Shown in pieces: positions 12,001-24,060 of a stretch of 64,000 nucleotides of DNA; the first letter of the stretch is position 1; the number at the start of each line of letters is the position of its first letter. The notes beneath the pieces are model-generated. The model was not told the origin of the DNA. It saw nothing but the letters and a program-made list of their open reading frames with translations, and did not search any database. Source of the stretch: Quillaja saponaria (Eukaryota > Streptophyta > Magnoliopsida > Fabales > Quillajaceae); assembly GCA_029379385.1 (NCBI GenBank), contig CM055608.1, forward strand, positions 18,536,350-18,600,349, written 5' to 3'. A program made the translations under genes and the position numbers.

Positions 12001-12869
12001 GCCATTTTTTTTTACATAACATGAATAACTGGGAACTTGCCACTAATGAACTGAAATGGACAGGTTGTATACCGCTCACTACAAGTTAGTCAAGATAAGA
12101 ATATATCGAGAGCCAATCTAAAATGGAAAATAGCTTGCAAGTTTAAAAAAATAAATAAATAAATAAATAAATAATAAAAATAAAAATAAAAGAAAAGCAA
12201 ATGGAAGTGAAATGGCAGCGAAGCAGGAATAATGATCATACTGCCTTACAGGAAATCATAGAGCACAAAGAAACTTAAGCACTGGAGCATGAGAAATGAC
12301 GTCCTCAATTACAGTGCTTTTCAACTCGATGGAACTGGGGAGGAGGACTAATATAGGACAATATCTCAAAAAAAAAAAAAATTTGAAATTACCAAAATGG
12401 GCATCAGGTGCCCAGGCATCCAATACCAGGAAACAAGTGAAATCCGGAAGATAACATAAATATGAAAACCTAACTCAACAGTAAGAGAATTGAGATGAAC
12501 ATCCCGGTGGCAAAGCAAGAAATAATAGATAATAAGAAAAACGTGCAGAGATAACGAACCAAACACGGCGGATCCAGAAATTCATTCAGAACCCAACTCC
12601 AATGAATCAATTAATGAACGAAAAAATTGATCTTGAACCCAAATAAATGAAGCATGTGAAGAGATAGAATTATTACAGTGGGCCATGAACAGGGTCTAAA
12701 GCAATGAATTGCTGGATATCAGAGCTAGACCGAGAGGAAGGAGCTTATCGCGCTTGATGAACCTGGAACTATGTAGAGGAACGAAAACCTCTACCCAGAA
12801 TTCTTTGTAGCCTTCCCAGTGACTCCTAAGGAAGGATTGAGACGAAGGATCTTCCACCTTTTCTGCCAT
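9034..12869 (-). pseudogene. SDH6: Succinate dehydrogenase subunit 6 (SDH6)-like gene, apparently frameshifted
   Basis: SDH6 is a small plant-specific subunit of mitochondrial complex II, associated with the membrane part of the enzyme. Three exons are visible: 12677-12869 (start ATG at 12867-12869), 9491-9593 and 9034-9188 (TAA at 9034-9036). Exons 2 and 3 join cleanly as LKTAREAVNYG...WKYSRSLHG, then AGLSFLAGGVFGWTFGHE, ending FMEWWEKKSEGRS. This matches what I recall of the family. Exon 1 begins MAEKVEDPSSQSFLRSHWEG. After FIKRDKLLP an extra two bases (in CCTCTCGG, near 12733) shift the frame. The expected SDIQQFIALDPVHGP continues in another frame. The exon also ends one base short for joining to exon 2. 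Intron 1 is 3.1 kb and holds a MITE-like repeat. It is either a pseudogene or a functional gene with sequence errors. Confidence 0.72.
10109..11033. mobile_element. Putative MITE in the SDH6 intron
   Basis: It starts ACTAGTTTCGTATAC and ends with the near reverse complement (GTATGTG... read from the other side, closing ACTAGT). The two ~20-bp termini are imperfect inverted repeats. About 900 bp of very AT-rich, non-coding DNA lies between them. No clean target-site duplication is seen, so superfamily is not assigned. Confidence 0.45.
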
Positions 12870-13803
12870 CTCAGGTAGGATATCTTCTATTAGCTGAGCT
12901 TAAAATCAAGCTCACCCTTCTCAGTTTTCAGTCAAGGAAAAATTCATTAAAAACATTTTTTCAATGATAATGACACTGAATGCTCTATCTCCGTGGACTC
13001 CTTGTGCTGGTAATGGTCTATAACCAATCAACTCACACCACGTGGGCTTTCAACATAGGTTATACTATTTTTATTTTATTTTTTTACCAAATTTTTTTCT
13101 TGTCACTAATGCATAATTTTTATTATTTACTATTTCAGCTAATTAATTTTAAAAAATTAATCACACTTAACACATACATACTTAAATTATTTTTATCCTA
13201 CAAGACATTTTTTTTATTATTTATCATAAATTATTTTTTTATATACATTAAATAAAATAAAATACAATTTAATTGAAAATTTGTAAATCTTAAAATGAAA
13301 TTGACCAGTAATATTTTTACAAAATTAAATTAAAAATTGAGAGATTAAAATAATATTTTTTAAAACCCATCTCATAGTTTATATTTTATAACGAACTCTT
13401 TAGGAAAATCTTGCATTATATGTTTGCCATTTTGTTGTCCTCCTTTTTTATTTCTCCCTCCTTTCTGTGGTGGTTTTTTCTTTTCTTTTCCTTCCCAGTT
13501 ACTAACTGCCATCCTTTAGTACCGATTAGTGTGAGAATTTAATATCTTGTCCGGGTGGAGAAGTAGGATCTTTACTACTTCCTAAGAAGCCAAATACGAC
13601 TGCTGCAGCCTGCATGTTTAACGAATCCTCAAAAACTGAAAATCTATTGCAATACTATCAGCTGCCTTCATATACAGACACAGTTCCTCAAAAAACAAAA
13701 ACAAAAAACCGGATGAACTTCAAAGTGGAGAGAGTAGAAGAAAAAGTCCTAACTACAGCAAATCTGTTCATTAAAAAAAAAAAAAAAACCATTCTCACCA
13801 GTT
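12870..13803. other. Intergenic region between SDH6 and RFC1
   Basis: AT-rich DNA between two genes in the same orientation. It should contain the SDH6 promoter and 5' leader (a T/C-rich stretch near 12900-12960) and the RFC1 3' flank. No individual motif can be supported. Confidence 0.4.
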
Positions 13804-14121
13804 TCACCTCTTCCTCTTACCGCCCGACCCTAAACCTCGCACACTTTTCTTCTCTGCGGTCGATGAACCACCTTTTCCTCTTCCAGCTGGTGTCTTCTTG
13901 GCACTTGAATTCCCTTTAGATCCAATTGTACTTGTGTTGCTACAGAAATAAGCACAGGGTCAGAACTTGTTAACGAAGCAATGACCTAGAACATGTAGAT
14001 GACATTATAACTTACCTTTAGAATTTAAACTTTGAAGTTCTAACTGCAGCTTCTAGCCAGCATTAGTGCCTCCTAGTGCATCAAATTTAAAAGGAAAAAG
14101 TGATTTACTTGACATAGAAAC

Positions 14122-14511
14122 TGTTAGAAATGTGGTGAGCATAATACATAAATTAAAGAGGATGAACAAATTGAAATACTTAAAAACAATTTCTACTCTC
14201 TTTATATCATATTGAAAACATACAATAAATATTTATAAGACTCATAATAGTAATTCTAAAGTCACATAATTAAATGTGCACTAATATGACTTTAACACTC
14301 ATTACCCTAGACATTAAGTATTCCAACCTATTATTACAATTTTATTACACATTAAAAATAAAATAAAAACTTCTACTAGCACACAATAATTTCTAGCCAC
14401 TCATTATAAGAAATTAACTACATTTTAAAACCCATTACATAAAAAAACTCACACCTTTCTAACTTCCACTAACAATTTATCATAGGAAAATAAAGTTTAT
14501 TATTTTCAACA
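14122..14511 (-). repeat. Copia-1 3' LTR
   Basis: 390 bp, TG...CA ends, aligned over its whole length with 18569-18967. The adjoining 14512-14520 (AAGGGGAAA on the element strand) is the polypurine tract. Confidence 0.9.
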
Positions 14512-14524
14512 TTTCCCCTTAAAC

Positions 14525-15150
14525 TTAATTTTCCTTTCTAACTCCAAACAATTCTCTCAATCTTTGAAAAACTTCAAATTTAAGTGGTTTTGTGAAAATA
14601 TCAGCAACTTGATCAAGAGACCTCACAAATTTGACTTCCACTTCTTTCTTAGCAATACACTCACGGAGGAAATGATACATTATGTCTATATGCTTGCTTC
14701 TATCATGGAAGATGGGGTTCTTTGCCAAAGCTAGTGCAGACTTGTTGTTAACAAAAATTTGGGTTGGTTCTTTTTGTAGCTCTTGTAGCTCCTTCAACAA
14801 TCTTCTTAATCAAATGACATAACAAGTACAAGAGATAACAGTAACATATTCAGCCTCACAAGTTGAAAGAGTAACAATTGGCTACTTCTTTGAAACCCAA
14901 GAAATTGCATTATTTCCCATGAAAAATACAAAACCCGTGGTGCTTTTTCTCTCGTCCAAATCTTTGGCAAATTACTATCACAGTATCCTACAAGATCAAT
15001 AATATGTGAAGAAAAGTAAAATAGACCATAGTCAAGTGTACATCTTAGGTAGCGAAGAATTCTTTTAGCCGTTTTCATGTGAGTAGAAGTATGAGATTCT
15101 ATGTAACGACTCACTACTCTAACAGCATAAAGAAGTCTGGCCTTGTACAA
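14525..15150 (-). pseudogene. Copia-1 RNase H, broken
   Basis: Two frames (14806-15150 and 14525-14800) cover the copia RNase H. The 3' piece has LALAKNPIFHDRSKHIDI and the end of the polyprotein (VADIFTKPLKFEVFQRLR), the standard copia C-terminal signature. Confidence 0.85.
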
Positions 15151-15980
15151 GTCAAGTATCTCAAACTTCCAACAAGACTTCTAAATAATGTGGGATCTAC
15201 CTTCTCTCTACATTCATGCTTCGACAACTTCACTCCACATTCCATGGGTGTATTAACAGAGTTGCTATCAAGCATTTGGAATTTCTTAAGAACATCTTTT
15301 GCATAGCCTTCTTGTGAAATAAAAATTCCACCATCATTTTGCTTCACTTTAAAACCCACACATAGTAAGACATTAGCTCCATGTCAGTCATCTCAAATTC
15401 ACAAGTCATTGCCTTCTTAAAATCTTCAAACATGATTGGATTATTTCTTGTAAAATTTAGATCATCCACATAAAGGCAAACAAATAAAACATAACCATTT
15501 TTATGTGCCTTCACATAAAGTGCATATTCATGTGGACATCTAACAGACCCATTTTCTTGAAAATACTTGTCAATTCGATTATTCCACGCCCTTGGTGCTT
15601 GTTTTAGGCTATACAAAGCCTTTTTTAGCTTCAAAACTTTGTCTTCTTGCCCTTCAATTACATAACCCTTAGGTTGTTCAACATAAACCTCTTATTCAAG
15701 AAAACCATGGAGGAAGGCATATTTTACATCCAATTGATAGATCTTCCAATGCTTATAGGCTGCAAAGGAGATTAACAATCAAATTGTTTCTAAGCAAGCA
15801 ACAGGAGTAAATACCTCTTCATAATCGATCCCTTGTTTTTGTGCATAGCCTTTCGCAACTAGCCTCGCTTTATACTTCTCCTTTTGCATTCTTCTTTTCC
15901 TTGTATACCCGTTTCACACCAATAGCTTTATGATCTTTTGGAAGATTTGTCAACTCCCAAGTATCATTTTTTTCAATAGC
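15114..15980 (-). pseudogene. Copia-1 reverse transcriptase, broken
   Basis: The segment 15344-15634 holds KALYSLKQAPRAW and the catalytic YVDD box (LYVDDLNFT). 15114-15359 continues with the connection region (MGFKVKQNDGGIFISQ..., YLTCTRPDF). The two are in different frames. The N-terminal part of the domain (towards 15980) is interrupted by several stops. Confidence 0.85.
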
Positions 15981-16386
15981 TTTTATCTCCTCATCCATTG
16001 CTTGTCTCCACTTCTTGTCATTTTCAGCTTCTTCGAAAGACAATGGTTCACTATCTGCAACAAGACAAAATAAATTAATGTCTTCTTCACTTCTATATTT
16101 TCATAAAGATCAAGAAGACTTTTTGTTTTTGGTGACCCTTCACTTGATCTTTTTTCTGATGAAAGAGTTGGTGATGGAGGTGTAGTAATGGCTTCCAATG
16201 GTGCTTCTATATCATGTTCTTCTTCAAAGTAAGGAAAAAAATTGTAACTTTCTTCTTCTTGAACTTCTCAATCCCATGTTTCATCTTCATTGAACTCAAC
16301 ATCTCTATTAAATATGATTTTTCCTTTCCTTGGGTTATAAAGATTGTACCCTTTGGAATTTGAATCATAGCCAATAAATACATACT

Positions 16387-17494
16387 TCACACTTCGATCA
16401 TCAAGTTTAGATCTCTCTTGATCTGGTACATGCTTCCAAAAATTTGCAAGTGAGAAACATTTGGCTTTTTTCCACTCCAAGCTTCTTGAGGTGTTTGATT
16501 CTCCACACTTTTGGTATGATATCTGTTGGATAAATAAACTGCATAAGAAACAGCTTTTGCCCAAGATTCTTTAGGAATATTCTTAGATTTCAATAAACAT
16601 CGGGCCATATTAAGAATTGTTCTATTCTTCTTTTTTGCTACACCATTTTGTTGTGGTGTCTTAGGAACCGTTAAAGAACGACAAATCCCTTGTGTTTCAC
16701 AAAAGATATTGAATTCATTTAAAGTGAATTTTCCTCCTTTATTGAACCTTAAAGATTTAATTACATGATCACTCTCTTTTTCAACAAGAGCTTTAAACTT
16801 TTTGAACACCTTAAAAGCCTCTGATTTTTTTTTCAAAAAATAAACTCATGTTTTGCGAGTATAATCATCAATGAAAAACAAAAAATAATGATTTTTACCA
16901 ATTGAGCATAGCTTGATTGGTCGACACATATCAGTATGAATAAGCTTAAGCGACTTGGTTGCTCTTGTGACTTCTTTAGGAAAACTCCTCCTTGCATGTG
17001 TTTCTAGAGAGGCATGCTTCACATAATTGATTTGGGTGGTCAATGAATGGCAACCCAGACACCATCTTCTTCTCTCCCAAATTCTTGAGACCTCCAAAAT
17101 TCAAATGGCCCAACCGCATATACCAACGCCATGTTGAATCTTTTGCACACATCTTCAAACATTTGGCACCATCGATTTGGAGATTCAAAATAAACATCTT
17201 GTTTCTTGTCATGGACACCTTAGCAATAATATTAGCATCTTGATCTCTAAGCCAAATGTTTTTATCTTTCATATGGATTTCATAACTCTTCTCCAAAAGT
17301 TGTTCCAAACTTAACATGTTACTTTTTAATTTTGGAACATAATAAACATTATAAATGAGCTTATGACCACCATCTTTCAAATAAATTAAAATTGTACCTT
17401 TTCCTTTGATTGGAATTTTGGAAGAGTCTCCAAAGGTCACAAATCTACTCACTTTTTCATCAATCTCCAAAAATTTGCTTTTTTTCCCCCACAC
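16387..17494 (-). pseudogene. Copia-1 protease end, pre-integrase and integrase, with mutated active site
   Basis: 16976-17494 encodes the end of the protease region and the GAG-pre-integrase zinc-binding segment (MRLGHLNFGGLKNL, then LCEACLSRN). 16387-17097 encodes the integrase core: LIHTDM carries the first Asp, the second catalytic site reads RFNKGGKF where RSDRGGEF-like is usual (Asp to Asn), and PQQNGVAKKKNRT replaces the normal ERKNRT (Glu to Lys). Both changes fit G-to-A decay on the coding strand. A catalytically dead integrase is inferred. Confidence 0.85.
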
Positions 17495-17538
17495 ATATGA
17501 TTGCTTGCACCATTGTTAAGGTACCATGAACTTCTTGA

Positions 17539-18523
17539 TCACCTCCTTTTCATCTCCTTTGAATGCCAGTAACAAAGTTGGCTCTTCCACTTCTTCTTTG
17601 TATTCAAGTAGATTAGCATTTTCTTCAACAACATTAGTATTGCGACATTCCAAAGCAAAATGATCAAATTTATGACAATTATAGCATTCAACATTGCTCT
17701 TGTCATACCTCTTCTCATTTGGTCTTGCATAATTTCCTCTTCCTCTTCGATGGTCTCTTGATGATTGTTGGCCTTTTCCTTCCTTATTATTCTCAAAATG
17801 ATATTCTCATCTTCCTCTTTCTCGTCCACGACCACGACCTCTTTGTTTTCTTTCTTGTACACCATCTTTTTCTTTGAAAGAAACCTTGGCTTGGAGAGCT
17901 TGTTCAAGCGACTTCTCTTCCTTCTTCTTAAATCTTTCTTCATGGGCTTGTAATGATCCCATGAGTTGTTCAATAGACATGGTCTCCAAGTCTTTCGATT
18001 ATTCGATTGCAACAACAATATAATCAAATTTTGGTTGCAAAAAGCGAAGGATTTTCTCCACCACACGAACATTTTATAATTTTTCTCCATACCTTTTCAA
18101 TTGGTTGACGGTGGCTAGCATTATTGAAAAATAATCCGAAATTGACTCGGATTCCTTCATGTGCAAGGCTTCAAAATCTCCTCTCAATGTTTGGAGTCAG
18201 ATCTTTTTTACTTTTTCAACTCCTTGGAGAGAGCTTTGCAAAATTTCCCAAGCTTCCTTGGTAATAGCTACTAGTGCCACCTTCTTAAACATGGACTCAT
18301 CCAACCCTTGATAGATGAGGGTGAGAGCTTGTTAATCCTTCTTCCTAGCCTTTTGTAAGGCATCTTTTACAGCTTCATCTTGTGGTTGATCATATCCTTT
18401 CTCTACGATCTCCCATGCATCTTGTCCACCAAGCAAAGCTTTCATACGAAAACACCAATTGTCATAGTTGTCTTTAGTAAGACGAGGAAATTGAAATGAG
18501 AGTATTCCTGATCCAATAGACAT
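17539..18523 (-). pseudogene. Copia-1 gag, broken
   Basis: The first frame starts at 18523 (MSIGSGILSFQFPRLTKDNYDNW), the typical N-terminus of plant copia gag with the 'L...NY..W...M...L' pattern. It is cut by a stop near 18335. The rest continues in other frames, including a Lys/Glu-rich linker. A CX2CX4HX4C zinc knuckle (ECYNCHKFDHFALECR) lies at about 17642-17690, where it would bind RNA in the virus-like particle. At least two frame changes occur. Confidence 0.8.
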
Positions 18524-18553
18524 CTCTCAAACTCACCAAATTAGAGCACTTAG

Positions 18554-18565
18554 GCTCTGATACCA
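18554..18565 (-). other. Copia-1 primer binding site (tRNA-iMet type)
   Basis: TGGTATCAGAGC on the element strand, three bases inside the 5' LTR. This is the usual initiator-Met tRNA primer site of plant copia elements. Confidence 0.9.
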
Positions 18566-18568
18566 CTT

Positions 18569-18967
18569 TGTTAGAAATGTAGTGAGCACAATTCACAAAT
18601 TAAAAAGGATGAACAAATTGGAATACTCAAAAATAATTTATGCTTTCTTTATAAAATATACAATGGGTGTTTATAAGACTCATAATAGTAACTCTAAAGT
18701 CACACAACTAAATGTGCACTAATATGAATTTAACACCCATTACCTTAGACATGAAGGACTCCAACCCATTACTACAATTTTATTACAAATTAACAACAAA
18801 AATATATATAAATAAATAAATAAATAAATTCACTAGCACACAATAATTTATAGCCGCCCATTTTTAACAAATTAACTACTTCTTAAAACTCATTACATCA
18901 AAACTTACACCTTTCTAACTTCCACTAACAATTTATCATAGGAAAATAAAGTTTATTATTTTCAACA
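18569..18967 (-). repeat. Copia-1 5' LTR
   Basis: 399 bp with TG...CA ends. It contains an (AAAT)n expansion near 18800 that is missing from the 3' LTR. Confidence 0.9.
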
Positions 18968-19648
18968 GAAATAGCAAAAAACAAAAACAAAAAAAGTGCG
19001 CAGATCATTCACACAGATTACACCATAAACTTACCAAACTCATCTGTGTTTGAGGAGTTCTCTTCTTCACTTTTTGCCAATGTGTCACCAACTCCTTCTC
19101 TTAATCCATCATCAGATGGTTCTAGCATTGCAGCAATCCGCTTCTTAGGGGCCTTTTTTATTCCAAGAAGTGTGACTAGATCCGCAACTCGAACCATCTG
19201 TGCTTTGCTACCTTCTTTGTATGCTTTTGTTAGAGCAGCTTTGACAGCAGGTGGTATGCCATCTAGTGGATTTAGATGACCCTAATGCACAAATATCACA
19301 AATTAGACAAAAGTCTAGGAAAAAGTTGTCATAAACTAAGAACCATGGAACATGGGATACTTACTTGAAATTTTGACAACTCAACAATGGAATCAAAGTC
19401 CTCCTAACTGATAGAGTATACATTCATAAACTCCACAACTTTTCGAGCAGCTTTATCCTGTCACTACACAGAGAAAAGTTAAATCCAACTAATACTCAAC
19501 TTGAATGGCTCCATAAGTTCATAATTAAGAGAAATTTTTGTGCTTCCAACCTTAGGTAGCAACCAAAGTGGTTCAGTCAATTGCTTCAGTAGAAGCGTAA
19601 AGTATTCTAAGTGTAGGGTTTCTCTGTATCAATTAAATAAGGCATAAT

Positions 19649-20040
19649 TGTTGGATAGATTATAATATAAGTCTTAAATTGGAATACCTTTTCATGAATA
19701 GTAATGTATGTGAAGAGATATAACTATTGAATTCAATAGTTATAATTTGTTGGTACCAAGAAATATAACTAATAAATTAAAAGTTATAGTTTATTATGTC
19801 AAAAGTTATGACTGTTGAATACATGATTATTTTTTTTATATATAGATGGCTTCCATAAGCAGTTAAAATTTTTTTTGTTAACAAGATTCTAAGAGACTTT
19901 GTTAGATCTTGGAAGAGACTTGTTTGCAATCCCCAAATTATTAGAGTATGTAGGTAATATCTCTTTAAGAATAGTGTTATAACAACAACACACTTCAAAG
20001 TCTACAAATTATGTCTTATCTTTTATTATTTTTCCTAACA
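19649..20040 (+). repeat. Left LTR of the 19.6-22.9 kb element
   Basis: 392 bp. It contains about 100 bp (roughly 19790-19880) that the right LTR lacks. Confidence 0.85.
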
Positions 20041-22613
20041 ATCTTAAAGAAATATTGAAATAGAGACTACACTATGAGGATGATTGAAGATATCTGTCAA
20101 ATTCAACTCATCTGTGGAAGAAGGTTTTTCAATTCACTTGGAAAGGGAAAGTGTGAATGAAACAGAAAGCAAACAGGTTTTCTTTATGCTTTTATGAAAT
20201 TTATGCAACTGAAGTGAATTTGTACATATGAAAATTACATGAGACAATTAAAAAAAAAAAAAAACGTAACTTCTGAAGAAGATAAAAGGGATGCATTGTA
20301 ACATGAATCAGAATTCATGAAATTATGGTTTTACTTATTTGTATAATATATTAGTACATCTTTAATTGTTGGTTTATTTTTTCATGAGTGAAAAATAATT
20401 ATGATTCTATGGTTGGTGGCTAAAATTAATGGGTTATGTTGGGACCCAAATTTGCTTTATTTGTTTGATTGTTGGTTGCGGCATAAAGGATGGTTATCTA
20501 CCATAGACCACAACAAAGTAGAATGGTTATCTACCATAGACCACAACAAAACAATTTAATTGTCAGAAAATTATACTATGGAGAAGAAATCTGGTTCTGC
20601 CATCGGCCACAACCATCTTGATTTTTCTCTATTATATATTCCACCCTGATGCATGACAAAATAGCCCTGATGGAAACAATGGAATGAGAGAATTGTAGAA
20701 AGATAAGCCTCTTTGTGATTGGGAAAATTGACAAAAATCTCAAACAAATTGGTCTTCAATTGTGTAAATAGAAGAAGGGCTTATGGATACAAATCGATCG
20801 AGAAAACAAATATATTTATTTGTATATGGACGATACATGAATTGTATCTGTTGGATTCTGTTTACCTTTGGCGTTCTTCATGCCTAGTGATGATTTAGGA
20901 ATCATTTGTGGAAGACCCATTGGGCACTTGAGAATATAATAGATCCCATTTCCTAAATTTCTGCAAAGACGGGCAGAGACTAAAGTGATAAGATAAACAA
21001 GCAAAATGAAACTCTAGCATAGACAGAAAGTTGCATAAGGACAAACTCCTTTTTTCATTAAGGGTTTTGGTTATTATAATCTGATTAAAACAAAATCAAA
21101 GCAAGACACTTTGAAAAGGACTCTTTGAATCGAATTTAGAGGAACTTCTTCAGATGTACAACAATTTGCTGGTACTTCTTTATCATTTATTTAATAATTT
21201 TTTATGGAGAGGGTACTGTGTTATTTTAAAAAATATTATGTTTCATGCTTCATCCAAAGCATGATATACTTTGTCAATTTCTTTCTTTTCTCTTTCATTT
21301 TGAACAAATTGCATAAAAGGCAAGAAATTATCTTGGTGATACAAGAAAAGGTAGATTGGTAGAAAAAAATAATTTTTCTTGATAGAAAACTTTGTGAATA
21401 TGATCTTGCTATTATTTTATCCAATATTACATGATTATGGGAACATGATTTTGGTCTTCATTAATTTCAATAATTTTTGGATTGATATAAGATGGATATG
21501 TATGCCATGTGTGTTATTATAAGTATTTTCATGTACCCCTTGTTTTTGAAGGATCTGGATCCAATTTTGAAACAGTTCAAATTATAGGGGTAGTGAACAT
21601 GTTATTGAAAATATATATGGTACCAAGAAAAATTAAAGAGAATTATTTGATAATAATTTTTGGTGTATAAGAAGAATACACATTGGAACTAGTTGGATAA
21701 CTAGTTGATGAGATCATGTCTTGAAGGACAATGTAATTTCTTGGACAAGCAAGAAATACAATTATATATTATTTTACAATGGAATCAATTTGATTGCTTA
21801 GTTGCAATTGGTAAGAAGATTGAAAGGATTTGAGAATTTATTGTGAAAATAAATTTGTGGCCACATCCAATTCTTAATTATATTTGTCCATCGTAATATT
21901 GAAGCCAATTTGTTAAGTGTGCTTATAAAAGAATTTATGATTATATTTCTTGACATGAATATAAGTTATTATGATTTTATGAGACAAATTTAAGACTGAA
22001 TTTTATTATCAATGTAAGATTGATCAAAACTACCTAAAATGCAATAAAACTAACATCTAGTGGAATAGAGTTGAAACCCTTTTATAAAGAGACACCAATA
22101 ACGGGAACCCAACTTTGGCTTAGTAAAAGATATTTCCAAAGTTTAATGGATAATAACAAGTTACTGTTTGTCTTGTAAAAGCACTGAATTTCAATTTTAA
22201 TATCATAGTTCTATTTTAGGATGTCAGTGCTTTAAAAAATTTGTATGGAGGTGAGTGATATATGTATCACTCTTAATGGAGAATATTTAATATTGTAATT
22301 CCACCTATATGAATATAGAAGTGGTGCCGCTTCTAGCAAATATTAGAGGGTTATCTTTGTAAATATTCATGAGTCCAGGAGTAGCACATGACCATATTTG
22401 TACTAGAGATAGTTTTAGAATCTTATGATAATTGGATAATATTGTGTGTATTTATTTTTGGTTCTAATACAAGAAGTATTGGTTTATTTTGCGGACACCA
22501 ATTACTTCATTAGAACTTTAAAAAAATTACACTAATAGAGAGTTTAATCTATAAGACACTTTCTACTATGCATGATATCATGATTAGGATTATATTATAA
22601 TTTAGTGGGGGAT

Positions 22614-22903
22614 TGTTGGATAGATTATAATATAAGTACAAAATTAGAATACCTTTTCATGAATAGTAATGTATGTGAAGAGATAATTCAATAGTTATAA
22701 TTTGTTAGTACCAAGAAACGTAACAAATGAATTAAAAATTATAATTTATTACTAAGAGATTTTGTTAGATCTTGGAAGGGACTTGTCTGCAATCCCTAAA
22801 TTATTAGAGTATGCAGGCAATATCTCTTTAAGGATAGTGTTATAACAACAATATGCTTCAAAGTCTACAACTTATATCTTATCTTTTACTATTTTTCCTC
22901 ACA
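22614..22903 (+). repeat. Right LTR of the 19.6-22.9 kb element
   Basis: 290 bp, same ends as the left LTR but with internal deletions. ATAAT follows directly. Confidence 0.85.
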
Positions 22904-24060
22904 ATAATTTCACAGCAAGAAGAGGGAAGACGGGTGAGGGTGAACAAAGCAGCTGAATGGTTAACAAGGTTGAATTGGATCCTTCATGAAAAACCGAATG
23001 ACAGTTTACCTATAAAATCTATGAGCACCAAAACAAATGGAAGTGCTAAAGTGGAAATTTTAACTAGAAAACTTAAATTAGCAATAAGTTCAGTGTGACA
23101 GTTCAACAAATCCAGATGCAATAAACAATGATCACTGCCAATTTATCGCTTGGTTATTGCCTTGTTCTTATTGCTCCATAATATTATACAAAAGGGCTTC
23201 TGAGAAAATTAGAACAACCATCAAGAGAATTCAACAACTCACTTGAAGAAATTAAACTTTAGATGCATGAGAACATCACGCAATTATAATTGTAAAGTAT
23301 GGAATACATATTCACCTCCCTGAACTGGATTCACTAGAAGCAAGAACATGAACGTGTAAATTTTCCAAAAGCCTAAATTTTTTTCTCATTGTTGAGTTCT
23401 TTCCAAGCCATCCACCAAATCTGTTATAATTCCGTTTTTCCTGCAGATATAATGGCTACTTGTAATAATGAGCATATTTTAAATACTAATTGGATCATCA
23501 GACAAAAAGTAGGGCCAGCAGAAAAATCAAAAGCAAAACTGCTGAAAAAACATTCATAACATTTAGACTTGAGAATGAGCTAATATTCAAAACACTCGCT
23601 TCCGCATCCTAATAATACTCATATAACCAATTTAAGAACATATAAGAACCCTGCACATTAGATATATAGAATCCTCAATTAAAAGAAACAACAAATATTA
23701 CAATGGCTTGCATGAAATGGACATTTGTTACCTGTTCAAGTGTCTGCCTCTGTCCATGCAACAACGCAGCACTAGAATAGAAGAAAAAAGATGGATATCA
23801 ACTAAGAGGAAAACAAGAACTAATGAGGAGACCTTGACGCTTTTGAGAGCTCAATTAAGGACACATACAGAATTATACAGGATGCAAGAGAACTAGTTTG
23901 AGAGAGCTGCCACTGTCGATATCTTCAAATCTGTACATTTACTAAATCCCCATTGGCAATAGACTCAGCAGCACGGGCAATCAGGTCCATTCGTTTCATG
24001 TCATTGTCATCCTTACTAGCGGAGCTTGCCTTAAAATTAACGTAATTCTGCTGCCATGTT

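Larger units (their letters stand above)
14122..18967 (-). mobile_element. Complete but decayed Ty1/copia retrotransposon in the last RFC1 intron
   Basis: Two LTRs of about 390-400 bp (TGTTAGAAATG...TTTTCAACA) bound the element. Flanking 5-bp repeats GAAAC/GAAAT are a near-perfect target-site duplication. The element reads leftwards: 5' LTR at 18569-18967, PBS, gag, protease/pre-integrase, integrase, reverse transcriptase, RNase H, polypurine tract (14512-14520 complement), 3' LTR. The order integrase before reverse transcriptase defines copia. All frames are interrupted, and the LTRs differ by many substitutions and small indels, so it is old. Confidence 0.92.
19649..22903. mobile_element. 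Non-coding LTR retroelement in an RFC1 intron
   Basis: LTRs at 19649-20040 and 22614-22903 both start TGTTGGATAGATT and end CCTMACA. The element is flanked by a perfect 5-bp duplication ATAAT (19644-19648 and 22904-22908). A purine tract (AGTGGGGGA) lies directly before the right LTR, so the element reads left to right. The internal 2.6 kb has no long frame and no recognisable gag or pol, and I see no PBS after the left LTR. It is a deletion derivative or a LARD-type element mobilised in trans. Confidence 0.85.
13804..24050 (-). pseudogene. RFC1: Replication factor C subunit 1 (RFC1), C-terminal exons, disabled
   Basis: RFC1 is the large subunit of the clamp loader that places PCNA on DNA. 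Seven C-terminal exons are visible (right to left): 23869-24050, 23732-23771, 23316-23440, 19551-19623, 19365-19457, 19035-19281 and 13804-13939. They encode the conserved RFC1 C-domain (for example NRFGGWLGKNST, LHVHVLASSESSSGR, DGIPPAVKAALTKAY, KKAPKKRIAAMLEP) and the Lys/Arg/Gly-rich tail ending GGKRKR. All splice junctions and phases fit. Three lesions are present: TGA at 23925-23927 (expected Arg in QIRRYRQWQ), TAG at 19404-19406 (expected Gln in YSISQEDF), and a missing A after LDLKG in the last exon. The N-terminal BRCT and AAA+ parts are absent; upstream DNA is transposons. Three LTR elements sit in its introns or flank. Family identity is very likely, and loss of function is likely. 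Confidence 0.85.

Noticed and set aside
14397..14420. CACTA-like 'cattataagaaattaac' phrase as possible left CACTA end
   Set aside because: It is inside the copia-1 3' LTR and present in the 5' LTR region too, so it is part of that LTR.
22853..23098. 81-codon plus-strand frame starting in an LTR
   Set aside because: Runs from the LTR of the 19.6-22.9 kb element into RFC1 intron DNA, antisense to the gene.
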